A stretch of 64,000 bases of DNA from Deltaproteobacteria bacterium (lineage in GTDB: Bacteria; Myxococcota_A; Polyangia; Nannocystales; Nannocystaceae). The notes below the pieces were generated by a model. The model was not told where the DNA came from. It did no database searches and was given only the letters and a program-made list of their open reading frames with translations. This document shows positions 1-9,572 of this stretch, piece by piece (positions within the stretch are counted from its first letter, which is position 1; each line of letters starts with the position of its first letter). A program made the translations under genes and the position numbers. The DNA lies in contig JADJEE010000012.1 of NCBI GenBank assembly GCA_016709225.1, forward strand, positions 1,426,001-1,490,000. The letters are read 5' to 3'.

Positions 1-3000
1 TACTCTCGGCTGCGCCAGCCCGGCGTGTGGCTGTTCTCCGCGCTGTTCGCCCTGGCCGCGTTCGCGTCGGCGTCGAGCGAGGCCGTCACCGTCGGTGGCG
101 GTGTCGGGGGGACGGCGATCGACGCCCCGTTCGTCATCACGCAGATGCTGGGCATCTTCAGCGTGATCGGCGTGGTGATCGCGACCGCGTTCGTCGCGAC
201 CTGCGTGGTACGAGACTTCGAGCAGCGCACGTGGTCGGCGTTCTTCACCAGCCCGATCCGCAAGCGCGACCTGCTGCTGGGTCGCTTCTTCGGCTCGCTC
301 GTGATGGTGTGGCTGGTATTCGTCGCGACCGCGGTCGGCATCGCGCTCGGCACCGCGATGCCGTGGCTCGACCCCGAACGACTGGTCGGCTTCCAGCCCG
401 GCGCATACGCGTATGCGCTGGTGGTGCTGGTGTTCCCCAACCTGTTCGTGATGGGCGCGGTGTTCTTCGCGATCGGCACGCTCACGCGCCGCGTGCTGTG
501 GGCCTACGTCGGGGTCGCCGGCTTCTTCGTGTTCTACGTCGTCTCGCAGAACCTCATGTCGGGGCTCGAGAACGATACCTTGGCGGCGTTCGCCGATCCG
601 TTCGGCATGGGCGCGGTGGCGACGCACACACGCTACTGGACGTTGGCCGAGCGCAACACGCTGTCCCCGCGACCGGCCCCTTGGTCCTCGCCAATCGAGC
701 GCTGTGGATCGGCATCGGAATCGTCGCGCTCGCGATCACCCAGCGCTTCTTTCGCATGCAGACCCCTGCCGAGGGCGGGGCGCGCCGCGCCGACGACCCC
801 GGCGACGTCGCACGGATCGCACGCGACCGCCCGCTGCCGCGGGTGATGCCCGAGCACGGCCCTGCCCTCGCGTGGTCGCAGCTGCTGCACCAGGCCCGCG
901 TGGAGCTGCTGGGCGTGGTGCGCAGCACCGCGTTCGTCGTCATCGCGCTGTTCGCCGGCCTCAACCTGCTGGGCTCGATCTACTTCACCGTCGACGATCT
1001 CTACGGCACCCCCGTGCATCCCGTCACGCGCCTGATGGTGCGCGCGATCGAGAACAGCAACGGCCTGTTCCTGCTGATCGTGGTCATCTTCTACGCCGGT
1101 GAGCTGGCGTGGAAGGAGCGGCGCCTCGGACTCGCCGAGGTCTACGACGCACTACCGCTGCCGAACTGGGTCCCCGTGGTCGCGAAGTTCATCGCACTGT
1201 GCGGCGCGCTCGCCATCATCCAGGGCGTCGCCGTGCTCACCGCGATGTGCGTGCAGCTGCTGCGTGGCTGGACGGAGCTCGAGCCCGGCCTGTACCTCGA
1301 AGGCGTGTTCCTCATCCAGCTCTCGCAGTGGATGCTGCTCGCAGCGCTCGCGCTGTTCATGCAGTCGCTGGCCAACAACAAGTACGTCGGGTTCTTGCTG
1401 GTCGCCGGCGTGTTCGTGTTGCAGCAGGTGATGCCCGCGCTGGACCTCGAGCGCGCGCTGTATCGCTACGGGTCGTCTCCGTCGGCGCCCTACTCCGACA
1501 TGAACGGCTTCGGTCACTTCCTCACCGGCGTGTTCTGGTACCGCGTGTACTGGAGCTGCGGCGCCGCGGCGATGCTCGGCCTCGGCATCCTGCTGTGGCC
1601 CCGTGGCACCGACGCCCGCTGGGCGCAACGCTGGCGAGCGGCTCGGCGTGGCTTCCGCGGGCGGGTCGCTGCGGCGATGCTGACGTTGCTCGCTGGCTTC
1701 GCGGCGACCGGCGCGTACATCTTCTACAACACGGACGTGCTCAACCACTTCGAGCCGTCGGACCAGCGCGAGCAGCGTCAGGTCAGCTACGAGCAGCGCT
1801 ACAAGCACCTCGAAGCTGCCGCCCAGCCACGCATCACCGACGTCGACCTCGTCGTCGAGCTGTATCCCGAGGCCCGACGCTTCGATGTCCACGGCACCCT
1901 CACGCTGCGCAATCGCACCCGCGAGGCGATCGCAGACCTCCACGTGTTCGTGCCGCCCGAGCTTCAGCTGCGTCGACTCGAGGCCGCGGGTGTCAGCGCG
2001 GCCGAGCACGACCCCGTGCTCGGCTACCACCGGCTCGCATTGGCCTCGCCGCTGGTGCCCGACGCCACCATGACGCTGGCGTTCGAGCTCGGCTTCGACG
2101 AGCCTGGCTTCGTCGAGCGGGGCTCGAACACCGAGGTGGTCTACAACGGATCGTTCCTCCACTCCCCGGCGTTCGTGCCTCGCATCGGCTACGAACGCGA
2201 CAACGAGCTCAGCGATGCCAACGAGCGCCGCAAGCGGCAGCTGCCGACCCGAGCGCGTACGGCCGACCTCGACGACGCCAGCGCTCGCGCCCGCAACTAC
2301 GTATCCGGCGAGGCCGACTGGATCAACTTCGCGGCGACGATCGGCACCAGCGAGGACCAACTCGCGCTCGCACCGGGCTACCTGCAGCGCGAGTGGCACG
2401 AGCACGGTCGGCACTACTTCCGCTACGAGATGGACGCGCCGATCCTCGACTTCTATGCGGTGCTGTCGGGCCGCTGGGAGGTGTTGCGCGATCGCTGGAA
2501 CGACGTCGCCATCGAGGTCTACCACCACCCCGGTCACGGCATGAATGCGCCACGCATGGTCGAGGCGACGAAGGCCGCGCTCGACTACTTCACCGCGAAC
2601 TTCAGCCCCTACCAGCACCGGCAGCTGCGTATCGTCGAGTTCCCGGCCTACGCCACCTACGCGCAGTCGTTCCCCAACACCATCCCGTACTCGGAGTCGA
2701 TCGGGTTCATCGCCGACCTGCGCGACCCCTCGGACATCGACTACGTGTTCTATGTGACGGCCCATGAGGTCGCACACCAGTGGTGGGCGCACCAGGTCAT
2801 CGGCGCTGCGGCGCAGGGCAGCACCCTGCTCGCCGAGACCCTGTCGCAGTACTCCGCGCTGATGGTGATGGAGAAGACCTATGGGCGCGAGCACATGCGT
2901 CGGTTCTTGGCGTTCGAGCTCGATCGCTACCTCGCCGGCCGCGGCAACGAGCCACTGCGCGAGCTGCCGCTGATGCGGGTCGAGGACCAGCCCTACATCC

Positions 3001-3563
3001 ACTACAACAAGGGCAGCCTGGTGATGTACGCGCTGCGCGAGTACATCGGCGAAGACGCGGTCAACGGCGTGCTGGCGGGGTTCCTGCGCGACTACGCGTT
3101 CGCGGGCCCGCCCTATCCGACCGCCCGCGACCTCGTCGATCGCTTTCGCGCCGCGACGCCCGAGCAGTATGCGTACCTCATCGAGGACCTGTTCGAGACC
3201 ATCACGTTGTTCGACAACCGCACCAAGGCGGCGCGCGCACGCGCACTGCCCGAAGGTGGCTTCGAGATCGAACTCGAGGTCGAGACCCGCAAGCTCCGCG
3301 CCGGCGACGACGGCAGCGAGACGCCGATTGCCATCGCCGACTTCCTCGAGATCGGCGCGCTCGGCGAACGGACGATCGACGGGCGCACCGAAGAATACCC
3401 CATCGCGCTGCAGTGGCAGCGTTTCGATCGTGACACCTCGACAGTGACCTTCCGCGTGCCGGCGCAGGCCGGCCGGCCGCTGCGCGCCGGCATCGATCCA
3501 CGGGCACTGCTGGTCGACCGCGAGCCGTCGGACAACCTCCGTTCGGTCGAATTCGTCGACTGA
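1..3563 (+). CDS. ABC-2 permease fused to M1 aminopeptidase; 5'-partial, frameshifted
   Basis: The reading enters the window already open in frame 1 (YSRLRQPGVWLF), so the start lies just upstream, probably by only about ten codons. Frame 1 gives ABC-2 type membrane segments to about 663. The same protein then continues in frame 3 from 663 (LVLANRALWIG), through a second membrane block and a C-terminal M1 peptidase domain to TGA at 3561-3563. The zinc motif HEVAHQWW is encoded at 2763-2786, and the third ligand Glu follows in AETLSQY. Permease/M1 fusions of about 1200 residues are a known family; their ATPase is usually encoded upstream, here outside the window. Reading base G663 twice, or restoring one missing G, gives a continuous protein, so this is either a one-base deletion or a sequence error. 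The transported substrate cannot be told. Family call firm; intactness uncertain. Confidence 0.85.
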   Translation, partial: LSAAPARRVAVLRAVRPGRVRVGVERGRHRRWRCRGDGDRRPVRHHADAGHLQRDRRGDRDRVRRDLRGTRLRAAHVVGVLHQPDPQARPAAGSLLRLARDGVAGIRRDRGRHRARHRDAVARPRTTGRLPARRIRVCAGGAGVPQPVRDGRGVLRDRHAHAPRAVGLRRGRRLLRVLRRLAEPHVGARERYLGGVRRSVRHGRGGDAHTLLDVGRAQHAVPATGPLVLANRALWIGIGIVALAITQRFFRMQTPAEGGARRADDPGDVARIARDRPLPRVMPEHGPALAWSQLLHQARVELLGVVRSTAFVVIALFAGLNLLGSIYFTVDDLYGTPVHPVTRLMVRAIENSNGLFLLIVVIFYAGELAWKERRLGLAEVYDALPLPNWVPVVAKFIALCGALAIIQGVAVLTAMCVQLLRGWTELEPGLYLEGVFLIQLSQWMLLAALALFMQSLANNKYVGFLLVAGVFVLQQVMPALDLERALYRYGSSPSAPYSDMNGFGHFLTGVFWYRVYWSCGAAAMLGLGILLWPRGTDARWAQRWRAARRGFRGRVAAAMLTLLAGFAATGAYIFYNTDVLNHFEPSDQREQRQVSYEQRYKHLEAAAQPRITDVDLVVELYPEARRFDVHGTLTLRNRTREAIADLHVFVPPELQLRRLEAAGVSAAEHDPVLGYHRLALASPLVPDATMTLAFELGFDEPGFVERGSNTEVVYNGSFLHSPAFVPRIGYERDNELSDANERRKRQLPTRARTADLDDASARARNYVSGEADWINFAATIGTSEDQLALAPGYLQREWHEHGRHYFRYEMDAPILDFYAVLSGRWEVLRDRWNDVAIEVYHHPGHGMNAPRMVEATKAALDYFTANFSPYQHRQLRIVEFPAYATYAQSFPNTIPYSESIGFIADLRDPSDIDYVFYVTAHEVAHQWWAHQVIGAAAQGSTLLAETLSQYSALMVMEKTYGREHMRRFLAFELDRYLAGRGNEPLRELPLMRVEDQPYIHYNKGSLVMYALREYIGEDAVNGVLAGFLRDYAFAGPPYPTARDLVDRFRAATPEQYAYLIEDLFETITLFDNRTKAARARALPEGGFEIELEVETRKLRAGDDGSETPIAIADFLEIGALGERTIDGRTEEYPIALQWQRFDRDTSTVTFRVPAQAGRPLRAGIDPRALLVDREPSDNLRSVEFVD

Positions 3564-3606
3564 CGAACTTGCGCGGACGATCGACCTCGCGCACGCTCGG
3601 GCGTCG

Positions 3607-5514
3607 ATGGACGCGACTCGCTCGGACGAGATCGTGGCGCTGCACCGGCGGGCGGTGGCCGCTGCCCGTGCGGCCGTGCCTGCCCCGCAGCCGCCCTACC
3701 ACGCGTTGCTGCGGGTGGCCACCGGCGGGCGGGTGCGCGACGTGCTGCTCGGCCGTCGCAGCGTCACCGTCGGCGAGTTCGCGATGGTCGACTGGGAGCG
3801 CTCGCCGCTCGCGGAGGTGTTCTTCTCGCACCGCGAGGGCGACGAGTACCAGATCGACGTCGATCGTCGCACGCTCGTCGGCGTGGTGCAGATGCGGCAC
3901 CTGGTGACCTTCGACGAAGGCGACCCGGTCGCGATCGAGTGCGAGCAGGAGACCCTGCGGCGCGGGTCGACGGGCTGGACGTGCACGCCCACGCCCGAGC
4001 TGCGGCTCCAGCCGCGACGGCGTCGTGAGCACTCGGTCGGCGATCCGGTGCTGCTCGATCCGGTGCAGCGCGCGGCGGTCGAGCTCCCGGCCGGACGCTC
4101 CGTGCTCGTGCTGGGCGAGGCCGGCTTCGGCAAGACCACGGTCGCGCTGCATCGCGTGGCGGCGCTGACAAAGGCCGCGACCGCGGCGGGCCAGCGCTTC
4201 CGCGCGTTGGTGGTGGTGCCCAACGAGCCGCTGCGGCGCCTGTCGGCGCTGACACTCGCGCGTCTGGGCTGCGAAGGTCTCGAGATCGCGACCTTCGAGC
4301 AGTGGGCGCTCGCGCAGGCACGGCGCGTGTTCACCGACCTGCCGCCACGGCTGTCGAAGGCAGCTGCGCCCGTCATCTCGCGGTTCAAGCGACACCCTGG
4401 CCTGCGTGCCGTGCTGCCGGAGATCGTCGCGGGCACGCCCGCGATGAAGCTGGTCGAACGCGGTGACCATGAGCGATTCGGCAGTCGCGAGGCCCTGCTG
4501 CACCTGTTCGGCGATCGCGACCTCATGCAGCGCGTCGTCGCCGACGCCGGCGGGGCCCTGCCGGCCGGCGCCGCCGCGACCGTCGTCGCGCACACGCGGC
4601 TACAGTTCACGCCGACCACGGAGCAGCGCTACGCCCACGTCAGCGCGGACCGTCTGCAGACCCTCGACGGCTTGGCGATCGACGACGGCACGCCGATGCA
4701 AGACGCCAACACCATCGACGTGGAGGACTGCGCGGTGTTGTTCGAGCTCCAGCACCTCGGCATGCCCGGCCTCGCCGGCCTCGCCGGCCGCCGCGATCGC
4801 TACGACCATGTCGTCGTCGACGAAACCCAGGAGCTCGCCGCGCTCGAGCTCGCGATGCTCGGGCGCGCGGTCGCCAGCGGCGGCGCGCTGACGGTCGCAG
4901 GCGACGAGGCGCAGCAGATCGACGACGGCGTCCGCTTCGATGGCTGGGCCGGCGTCATGCGGGAGCTCGCACGCCCGCAGTACGAGCGCGTCGAGCTGGC
5001 CTCGAGCTACCGCTGCCCGCCCGAGGTCGAGGTGCTCGCGCGCAACGTCGTCGGACGCTCGCAGGGCGCGAGCGCGAGCACCCGCGACGACGCCGCGCCG
5101 GTGCGGTGGTCGGCGTGCGCCGGTCAGTGTCACGTGGTCGTACGCTTGGTCGATGCGCTGATGGAGCTGCGCGAGCGCGACCGCCGGGCCCGCATCGCGA
5201 TCGTTTGCCGCCACCACGAGTCCGCCCAGCGCATGCACGCGCAGCTCGAGCGCGGCTTCTCGTCGCGGCTGGCACTCGACGGCGACCTCGACTTCCTGCC
5301 CGGTGTGCTGGTCACCGCGGTCGAGGAGGTGCGTGGTCTCGAGTTCGACTACGTGATCGTTCCGGATGCCAGCCCCGGCAGCTATCCCGACGACGCCGCC
5401 GCCCGTCGGGCGCTCTACGTGGCCACGACGCGCACGATGCATCAGCTGTGGTTGCTGACCCCGAGCCTGTGGTCGCCGCTGCTGCGCGCCCTCGCGCCGG
5501 CACCGACGGCCTGA
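3607..5514 (+). CDS. UvrD/HelD-like superfamily 1 helicase or ATP-binding protein
   Basis: A 635-residue cytoplasmic protein with superfamily 1 helicase motifs in order. There is a Q-motif-like LDPVQRAAV near 150, Walker A GEAGFGKTT at 170-178, Walker B VVVDETQEL near 400, motif III VAGDEAQQ near 430, motif IV-like ASSYRCPPEV near 466, and motifs V/VI EEVRGLEFDYVIVPD and ALYVATTRT near 570-605. The N-terminal ~140 residues resemble the family-specific arm of HelD-type proteins, which release RNA polymerase from DNA, more than RecB/UvrD nucleases. That assignment to HelD rather than another SF1 group is inference. The start ATG lies 43 bases after the M1 gene with no strong Shine-Dalgarno. No nuclease domain is visible. 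Confidence 0.8.
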   Translation: MDATRSDEIVALHRRAVAAARAAVPAPQPPYHALLRVATGGRVRDVLLGRRSVTVGEFAMVDWERSPLAEVFFSHREGDEYQIDVDRRTLVGVVQMRHLVTFDEGDPVAIECEQETLRRGSTGWTCTPTPELRLQPRRRREHSVGDPVLLDPVQRAAVELPAGRSVLVLGEAGFGKTTVALHRVAALTKAATAAGQRFRALVVVPNEPLRRLSALTLARLGCEGLEIATFEQWALAQARRVFTDLPPRLSKAAAPVISRFKRHPGLRAVLPEIVAGTPAMKLVERGDHERFGSREALLHLFGDRDLMQRVVADAGGALPAGAAATVVAHTRLQFTPTTEQRYAHVSADRLQTLDGLAIDDGTPMQDANTIDVEDCAVLFELQHLGMPGLAGLAGRRDRYDHVVVDETQELAALELAMLGRAVASGGALTVAGDEAQQIDDGVRFDGWAGVMRELARPQYERVELASSYRCPPEVEVLARNVVGRSQGASASTRDDAAPVRWSACAGQCHVVVRLVDALMELRERDRRARIAIVCRHHESAQRMHAQLERGFSSRLALDGDLDFLPGVLVTAVEEVRGLEFDYVIVPDASPGSYPDDAAARRALYVATTRTMHQLWLLTPSLWSPLLRALAPAPTA

Positions 5515-5613
5515 GTTCTCGCTTTCGCGCGTCGCTGGCCGTCTGGCCGCCGTCGCGGCAGCGCTCGGTTGTCGCAGGGCTCGCGGTGCGGTGTCCGCGT
5601 GGCCCGTTCGCGC

Positions 5614-5619
5614 TACCGT
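5614..5619 (+). promoter_or_regulatory. TANNNT -10-like box (TACCGT), leaderless-type
   Basis: TACCGT lies 10 bases before ATG 5630. It belongs to a set of TANNNT hexamers found 6-10 bases before start codons across this window. No clear -35 is visible. Confidence 0.4.
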
Positions 5620-5629
5620 GCGCGCTCGA

Positions 5630-6193
5630 ATGAACCGTCGCGTGCGTGGAGTCCTCTTCGTCGACTACGTGCGCATGATCCGTGGGCACAAGGCCATCGA
5701 TTGGTCGAAGTATCTGCTCGACGAGGACGCCGCGATGCTGGTGCGCCCGATCGACCCCGAGGGTTGGTACCCGATGTCGACCTTCGAACGGCTTGGCATC
5801 GGCATCATCCGCGAGATCGGCGGTGGTCAGCTCGCCGCCGTGCACATGTGGGGTCGCTTCCAGGTCGAGTTCGTGCGTGCGGCCCACCCGACCCTCATCG
5901 CCACCAACGATCCGAGGGGCACCTTCATGCGCTTCCAGTCGCTGCAGCGCAGCTTCTTCGACTACGACGCGGTGACGGTCGACGAGGTGCTCGACGACTG
6001 CGCGCAGGTCTCGGTGCAGTACGGCATGGCGGCCGAGGCCGAAGAGGCAGCGTGCACGCAGAGCATGGGTTTCTGCGAGCGCATGGTCGAGCTCGCCGGT
6101 GGTACCAACGTCGTCTCGCAGTTCGACGCGACCAGCTGGCGCGGCGCCCCGCGCACGGTGATCTCGCTGCGCTGGCGCGAGCCAGACGCCTGA
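5630..6193 (+). CDS. Small protein, possibly DUF2378/TIGR02265-like (unknown function)
   Basis: A 187-residue protein without signal peptide or membrane helix. Features include a mixed helical N-terminus (FVDYVRMIRGHKAIDW), a conserved-looking WYPMSTFERLGIG block and a hydrophobic C-terminal strand RTVISLRWRE. The arrangement recalls the myxobacterial paralogous family TIGR02265/DUF2378, whose members carry a V4R/heme-NO-binding-like fold, but I cannot confirm this by eye. ATG 5630 is preferred over the in-frame GTG at 5591 because TACCGT at 5614-5619 fits a -10 box placed for a near-leaderless message. It converges on the phosphate transporter gene, with 11 bases between the stops. Confidence 0.6.
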   Translation: MNRRVRGVLFVDYVRMIRGHKAIDWSKYLLDEDAAMLVRPIDPEGWYPMSTFERLGIGIIREIGGGQLAAVHMWGRFQVEFVRAAHPTLIATNDPRGTFMRFQSLQRSFFDYDAVTVDEVLDDCAQVSVQYGMAAEAEEAACTQSMGFCERMVELAGGTNVVSQFDATSWRGAPRTVISLRWREPDA

Positions 6194-6204
6194 GACCGAC
6201 GACG

Positions 6205-7224
6205 CTAGCGCATCGCGTCGAGCATCAACATCGCGCCGAACGAGATGCCGGCGGCGAGCGGGATCGTCAGCACCCATGCAATGAGGATGTTGCCGGCCAC
6301 GCCCCATCGCACCGCCGACAGCCGACGGCTGGCGCCGACCCCCATGATGCAGGCATTGATGACGTGCGTGGTCGAGACCGGCACACCCGAGTGACTCGCG
6401 AAGAGAATCGTCAACGCTCCGCTGGTCTCCGCGGCGAAGCCCTGCAGCGGCGAGATGCGGATGATCTTGCTGCCCATGGTCTTGATGATGCGCTTGCCGC
6501 CGGCCATGGTGCCGAGACCGATCGCGAGCGCACACGCGAACTTCACCCAGGTCGGCACGCCCTCGCCGTGCGGCAGCACCCAGTCGGGCAGCGCGGCATG
6601 ACCGGCCGCGACGTACGAGAGCAGCGCCAGCGTGATGATGCCCATCGCCTTCTGGGCGTCGTTGCTGCCGTGCGAGTAGGCCATCGCGCAGGCCGAGACC
6701 AGCTGCAGGCGCCGGGCCTGACGATCGACGAGCGCCGGTCGCCGGCGTCGAACGAGCCATAGCAGCGCGACCATGAAGAAGAACGCGAACACGAACCCCA
6801 GCAGCGGCGACACCACCAACGGCACCGCGACCTTCTTGACGAGCGCGTTCCAGTGGAAGGCGTTGACACCCGCATGCCCGACCACGGCGCCGGCGAGGCC
6901 GCCGATCAGCGCGTGGGAAGAGCTCGACGGGATGCCCCACCACCACGTCAGCAGGTTCCACACGATGGCCCCGATGAGCGCAGCGAGCACGACCAGCTGA
7001 TCGGCGTCCTGGGCGTCGGCGAAGCCCGAGGCGATGGTGTGTGCGACCGCGGTGCCGGCGATCCCACCGGCAAAGTTCAGCACACCGGCGATGATGACCG
7101 CGGTCCGCACCGGCAAGACCCCGGTCGAGACCACCGTCGCGATCGCGTTGGCCGCGTCGTGGAAGCCGTTGATGAAGTCGAAGATCAGCGCCGTGATGAC
7201 GACGCCGATGAGCAGGCTAACCAT
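6205..7224 (-). CDS. pit: Inorganic phosphate transporter, PiT family
   Basis: A 339-residue integral membrane protein with two inverted PiT signature halves. The N-terminal half has FDFINGFHDAANAIATV and the C-terminal half MAYSHGSNDAQKAMG; GFHDAAN and GSNDAQK are the paired motifs of low-affinity cation-coupled phosphate permeases. About ten hydrophobic segments can be counted, including the long stretches after VRTAVIIAG and WVLTIPLAAG. The ATG lies inside the end of the upstream DUF47 gene (8-base overlap), so both are made from one message. PiT proteins import metal-phosphate in symport with H+ or Na+, and the linked PhoU-like protein is the usual modulator. Confidence 0.93.
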   Translation of the reverse strand: MVSLLIGVVITALIFDFINGFHDAANAIATVVSTGVLPVRTAVIIAGVLNFAGGIAGTAVAHTIASGFADAQDADQLVVLAALIGAIVWNLLTWWWGIPSSSSHALIGGLAGAVVGHAGVNAFHWNALVKKVAVPLVVSPLLGFVFAFFFMVALLWLVRRRRPALVDRQARRLQLVSACAMAYSHGSNDAQKAMGIITLALLSYVAAGHAALPDWVLPHGEGVPTWVKFACALAIGLGTMAGGKRIIKTMGSKIIRISPLQGFAAETSGALTILFASHSGVPVSTTHVINACIMGVGASRRLSAVRWGVAGNILIAWVLTIPLAAGISFGAMLMLDAMR

Positions 7225-7858
7225 GCTTCACCGCGAGCGTGGCGAGCACCATGGCGACACGCTCGCAGCGGTCGACCGCGTTCTCCAGGTCTTCGAGCAC
7301 CTCGCGCTCGCGCAGCAGGACCTTCACGTCGACGTCGTCGGAGCGGTACAGCTTGCTGATCGCGCCGCGAAAGATGCGGTCGGCATCCTTCTCGAGGCCG
7401 CGCACCGCCCGGGTGTCGGTCATCAGCGGCTCGAATCGTCGCAGTCGCAGGTTCGGCAACGTCCGCGCCAGCTGCTCGGCCGCGGTCCCGAGCATGTCGA
7501 TGAGCGCGAGCATCTCCTCGCTCGGCCGCGGCACGCCCAGGAGGTCGCAGGCACGTGCGGCGCCGTTGGCGAGATCGGTCACATCGTCGATGACCTGTGA
7601 GAGCTGATGGATGTCCTCGCGATCGAGCGGCGTGACGAAGGTCTTGGCGAGCAGCTCCTCGATCTCGTGCACGAGCGCATCGCCCTCGTGCTCGAGCTTC
7701 TGCAGCGACGCCGCCAGCATCGCAGGCGTGCATGCCGGGTCGCGGAACTCCGCGAGCGCACGCGCGGCTCGCAGGGCGACGTCCATCTGGCGCTCGATCA
7801 GCTCGTAGAATCGATCTTCGCGCGGGAGGATCAGACGGATGAGGTCTTGGAGTGCCAT
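7217..7858 (-). CDS. PhoU-like DUF47 protein (TIGR00153), PiT accessory
   Basis: A 213-residue, largely helical, cytoplasmic protein. It carries the E/D-rich metal-binding repeats of the PhoU-like DUF47 family, for example LEHEGDALVHEIEE near 61-75 and GLEKDADRIFRG near 153-165. The start is placed at ATG 7858 (MALQDLIRLILP), which matches the family N-terminus; a longer in-frame extension to 7921 lacks family resemblance. It overlaps the pit gene by 8 bases. In known bacteria, DUF47-PiT pairs control phosphate uptake and polyphosphate accumulation. That is relevant here because a polyphosphate-using PPK2 lies at 45441-46922, though the link is inference. Confidence 0.9.
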   Translation of the reverse strand: MALQDLIRLILPREDRFYELIERQMDVALRAARALAEFRDPACTPAMLAASLQKLEHEGDALVHEIEELLAKTFVTPLDREDIHQLSQVIDDVTDLANGAARACDLLGVPRPSEEMLALIDMLGTAAEQLARTLPNLRLRRFEPLMTDTRAVRGLEKDADRIFRGAISKLYRSDDVDVKVLLREREVLEDLENAVDRCERVAMVLATLAVKHG

Positions 7859-7994
7859 CGGAAGAGACGGCGCTACACGTAGCACGACGGCCCGAGACCG
7901 CGTGTGACGCTGGTGTGACACTGCTCCGCGGCGGCCACGCCCATGTCACCTGGACGCAACGTGCGTCGCACCGCCGCGGGGGCCGGACGGGTGA

Positions 7995-9536
7995 TCAGGG
8001 TCGAGCCCGCTCGCACGCGCGGAGCCCCTCGAAGCGCTCGAACGCGGCGCCACCCGCCGCTGCGAGCCGGCCCGCGAGCTCACGCGTCTCGTAGGCACGC
8101 ACGAGCCGCTCGAGCGGGGCCGCGGTCACTTCGTGATCGGTGAGCGCCAGCTGTGCCGCGGCGGCTCGCTCGCGTGCGCGAAGATACTGCGCATATGCGC
8201 TCGAAGCCGCGAGCGTACGGGCGATCTCCTCGCGATCGTGCCGGTACACCGTCGCGAACTCGGGGTGCCAGGGATCGTCGAGCACCGGCCAACGCGCGAG
8301 CAGCTCTCCGGCCGCGGCACGGAACGCGGCGTCCTCGTCGAGCTGCGCCTGCTCCACCGCCGTCGATGCCGCGTCGATCGCCAGCGCGGCCTCGGCGAGG
8401 CGCGCCTCGGCCGCGCCACGACCGTCGAGACCGACGCGACGCAGCAGTGCCTCGATCACCGCGTCCTCCTCCGGCAGATCGACGTGCGCGAGCGGCCCAC
8501 CGCTCGGTGCGTGGCGACGCAGCCATCGCTCCGAGGTCGTGGTCGGCACGTCGGCGGCCGTCGACGCGATGCGCACGCGCGTGTGCGCATCGAGCAGGCC
8601 AATCACGCCGTCGTGATCGTAGTCGAGCACGTCGAGCGTGAGCGGCTCGCCGTCGCGCCCACGCCCGCGCAGCGCCTCGAGGAAGTGCATCGCGTAGCCC
8701 TCCTGCTCCGCCCGCTCGGGGTTGGGATCGCAGCCCGCCGCCTCGAGGTCCCACGGCGCGGCGAACAATCCGCAGTGCAGCTGCGGCGACGGCCCGCTGG
8801 CTTCGTCGGCGTCGTCGAAGACGAGCTCGGCGAAGCCGCCCGAGAAGCACGTCGTCACGACCAGCCGCACCGGTCGACGCGCGTCCTCCAGCACCGACGC
8901 GACCTGTTCAGGCGTGACGTCGGACCCGGCCCACAGCGCCACCGTGTTGGCGCGGGCCTGCGCACCGACGTCGCCGTGACCTGCGACGAACACGAGCAGT
9001 GGATCGCCGGATCGCGAGGTCGCGAGGTCGAGCGCGTCGAGCACGTGCGCGGCGGTTGCGGGCGCGTCGACGGGGATGTTCGGCGCGCGGTACTCTGCGT
9101 TGCGCCCGCCACGGGGCGCGAAGAGATCGGCGAGCGCACTGCCCAACGGATCGCGCTCACCACCGGGGCGCTGGACCTGCACCACGGCCGCGTCGGCGCC
9201 CGCGGCGAACAACACCACGCCACGCTCGCCCAGCACCTCGCGCGCGAGCCCGACGTCTTGCTCGATCTGCACCTGCGTGGCCTCGGGCCACGCGCCCGCA
9301 CCGACGGCGATCCATCGCGCCTGCGCGATGCGATCGCCGAGGGCCCCGGAGAGCGTCGATCCGCGCGACGTGGGCATCGACGTCGCCGGCGGGCTCGTCG
9401 ACGGAAGCGACGCCGCGGCGACCGGGGCGAGCGCGTCGTCGACGAGCGGGGCCTCGCGATGCCGCGCATGCACCAGTGCGAGCGCACCCGCGCCGGCCAC
9501 CGCGACGCCGAGCAAGAGGAACTGGCCGCGGCCCAC
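7995..9536 (-). CDS. Exported/anchored caspase-like (clan CD) protease homologue
   Basis: A 513-residue protein with one N-terminal hydrophobic segment (FLLLGVAVAGAGALALV) acting as signal or anchor, then a Ser/Pro/Thr linker. The central domain has a clan CD dyad: His187 in VFVAGHGD and Cys230 in VVTTCFSGGF, 43 residues apart and each after a hydrophobic strand. This is as in caspase, metacaspase and legumain-type peptidases. The C-terminal ~200 residues are helical and charged, without a recognised domain. GTG 9536 is chosen because TACCAT sits 6 bases upstream. It is transcribed in the same direction as, and downstream of, the alpha-2-macroglobulin gene, with 36 bases between them. The substrate is unknown, and whether it is a C13- or C14-type enzyme cannot be settled by eye. 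Confidence 0.7.
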   Translation of the reverse strand: MGRGQFLLLGVAVAGAGALALVHARHREAPLVDDALAPVAAASLPSTSPPATSMPTSRGSTLSGALGDRIAQARWIAVGAGAWPEATQVQIEQDVGLAREVLGERGVVLFAAGADAAVVQVQRPGGERDPLGSALADLFAPRGGRNAEYRAPNIPVDAPATAAHVLDALDLATSRSGDPLLVFVAGHGDVGAQARANTVALWAGSDVTPEQVASVLEDARRPVRLVVTTCFSGGFAELVFDDADEASGPSPQLHCGLFAAPWDLEAAGCDPNPERAEQEGYAMHFLEALRGRGRDGEPLTLDVLDYDHDGVIGLLDAHTRVRIASTAADVPTTTSERWLRRHAPSGGPLAHVDLPEEDAVIEALLRRVGLDGRGAAEARLAEAALAIDAASTAVEQAQLDEDAAFRAAAGELLARWPVLDDPWHPEFATVYRHDREEIARTLAASSAYAQYLRARERAAAAQLALTDHEVTAAPLERLVRAYETRELAGRLAAAGGAAFERFEGLRACERARP

Positions 9537-9542
9537 GCGAGG

Positions 9543-9548
9543 ATGGTA
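9543..9548 (-). promoter_or_regulatory. TANNNT -10-like box (TACCAT) for the caspase-like gene
   Basis: On the minus strand TACCAT ends 6 bases before GTG 9536. This suggests that the caspase-like gene has its own near-leaderless promoter even though it follows the macroglobulin gene. Confidence 0.4.
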
Positions 9549-9572
9549 CCCGCAAGGCCCCGGGATCGGGCA

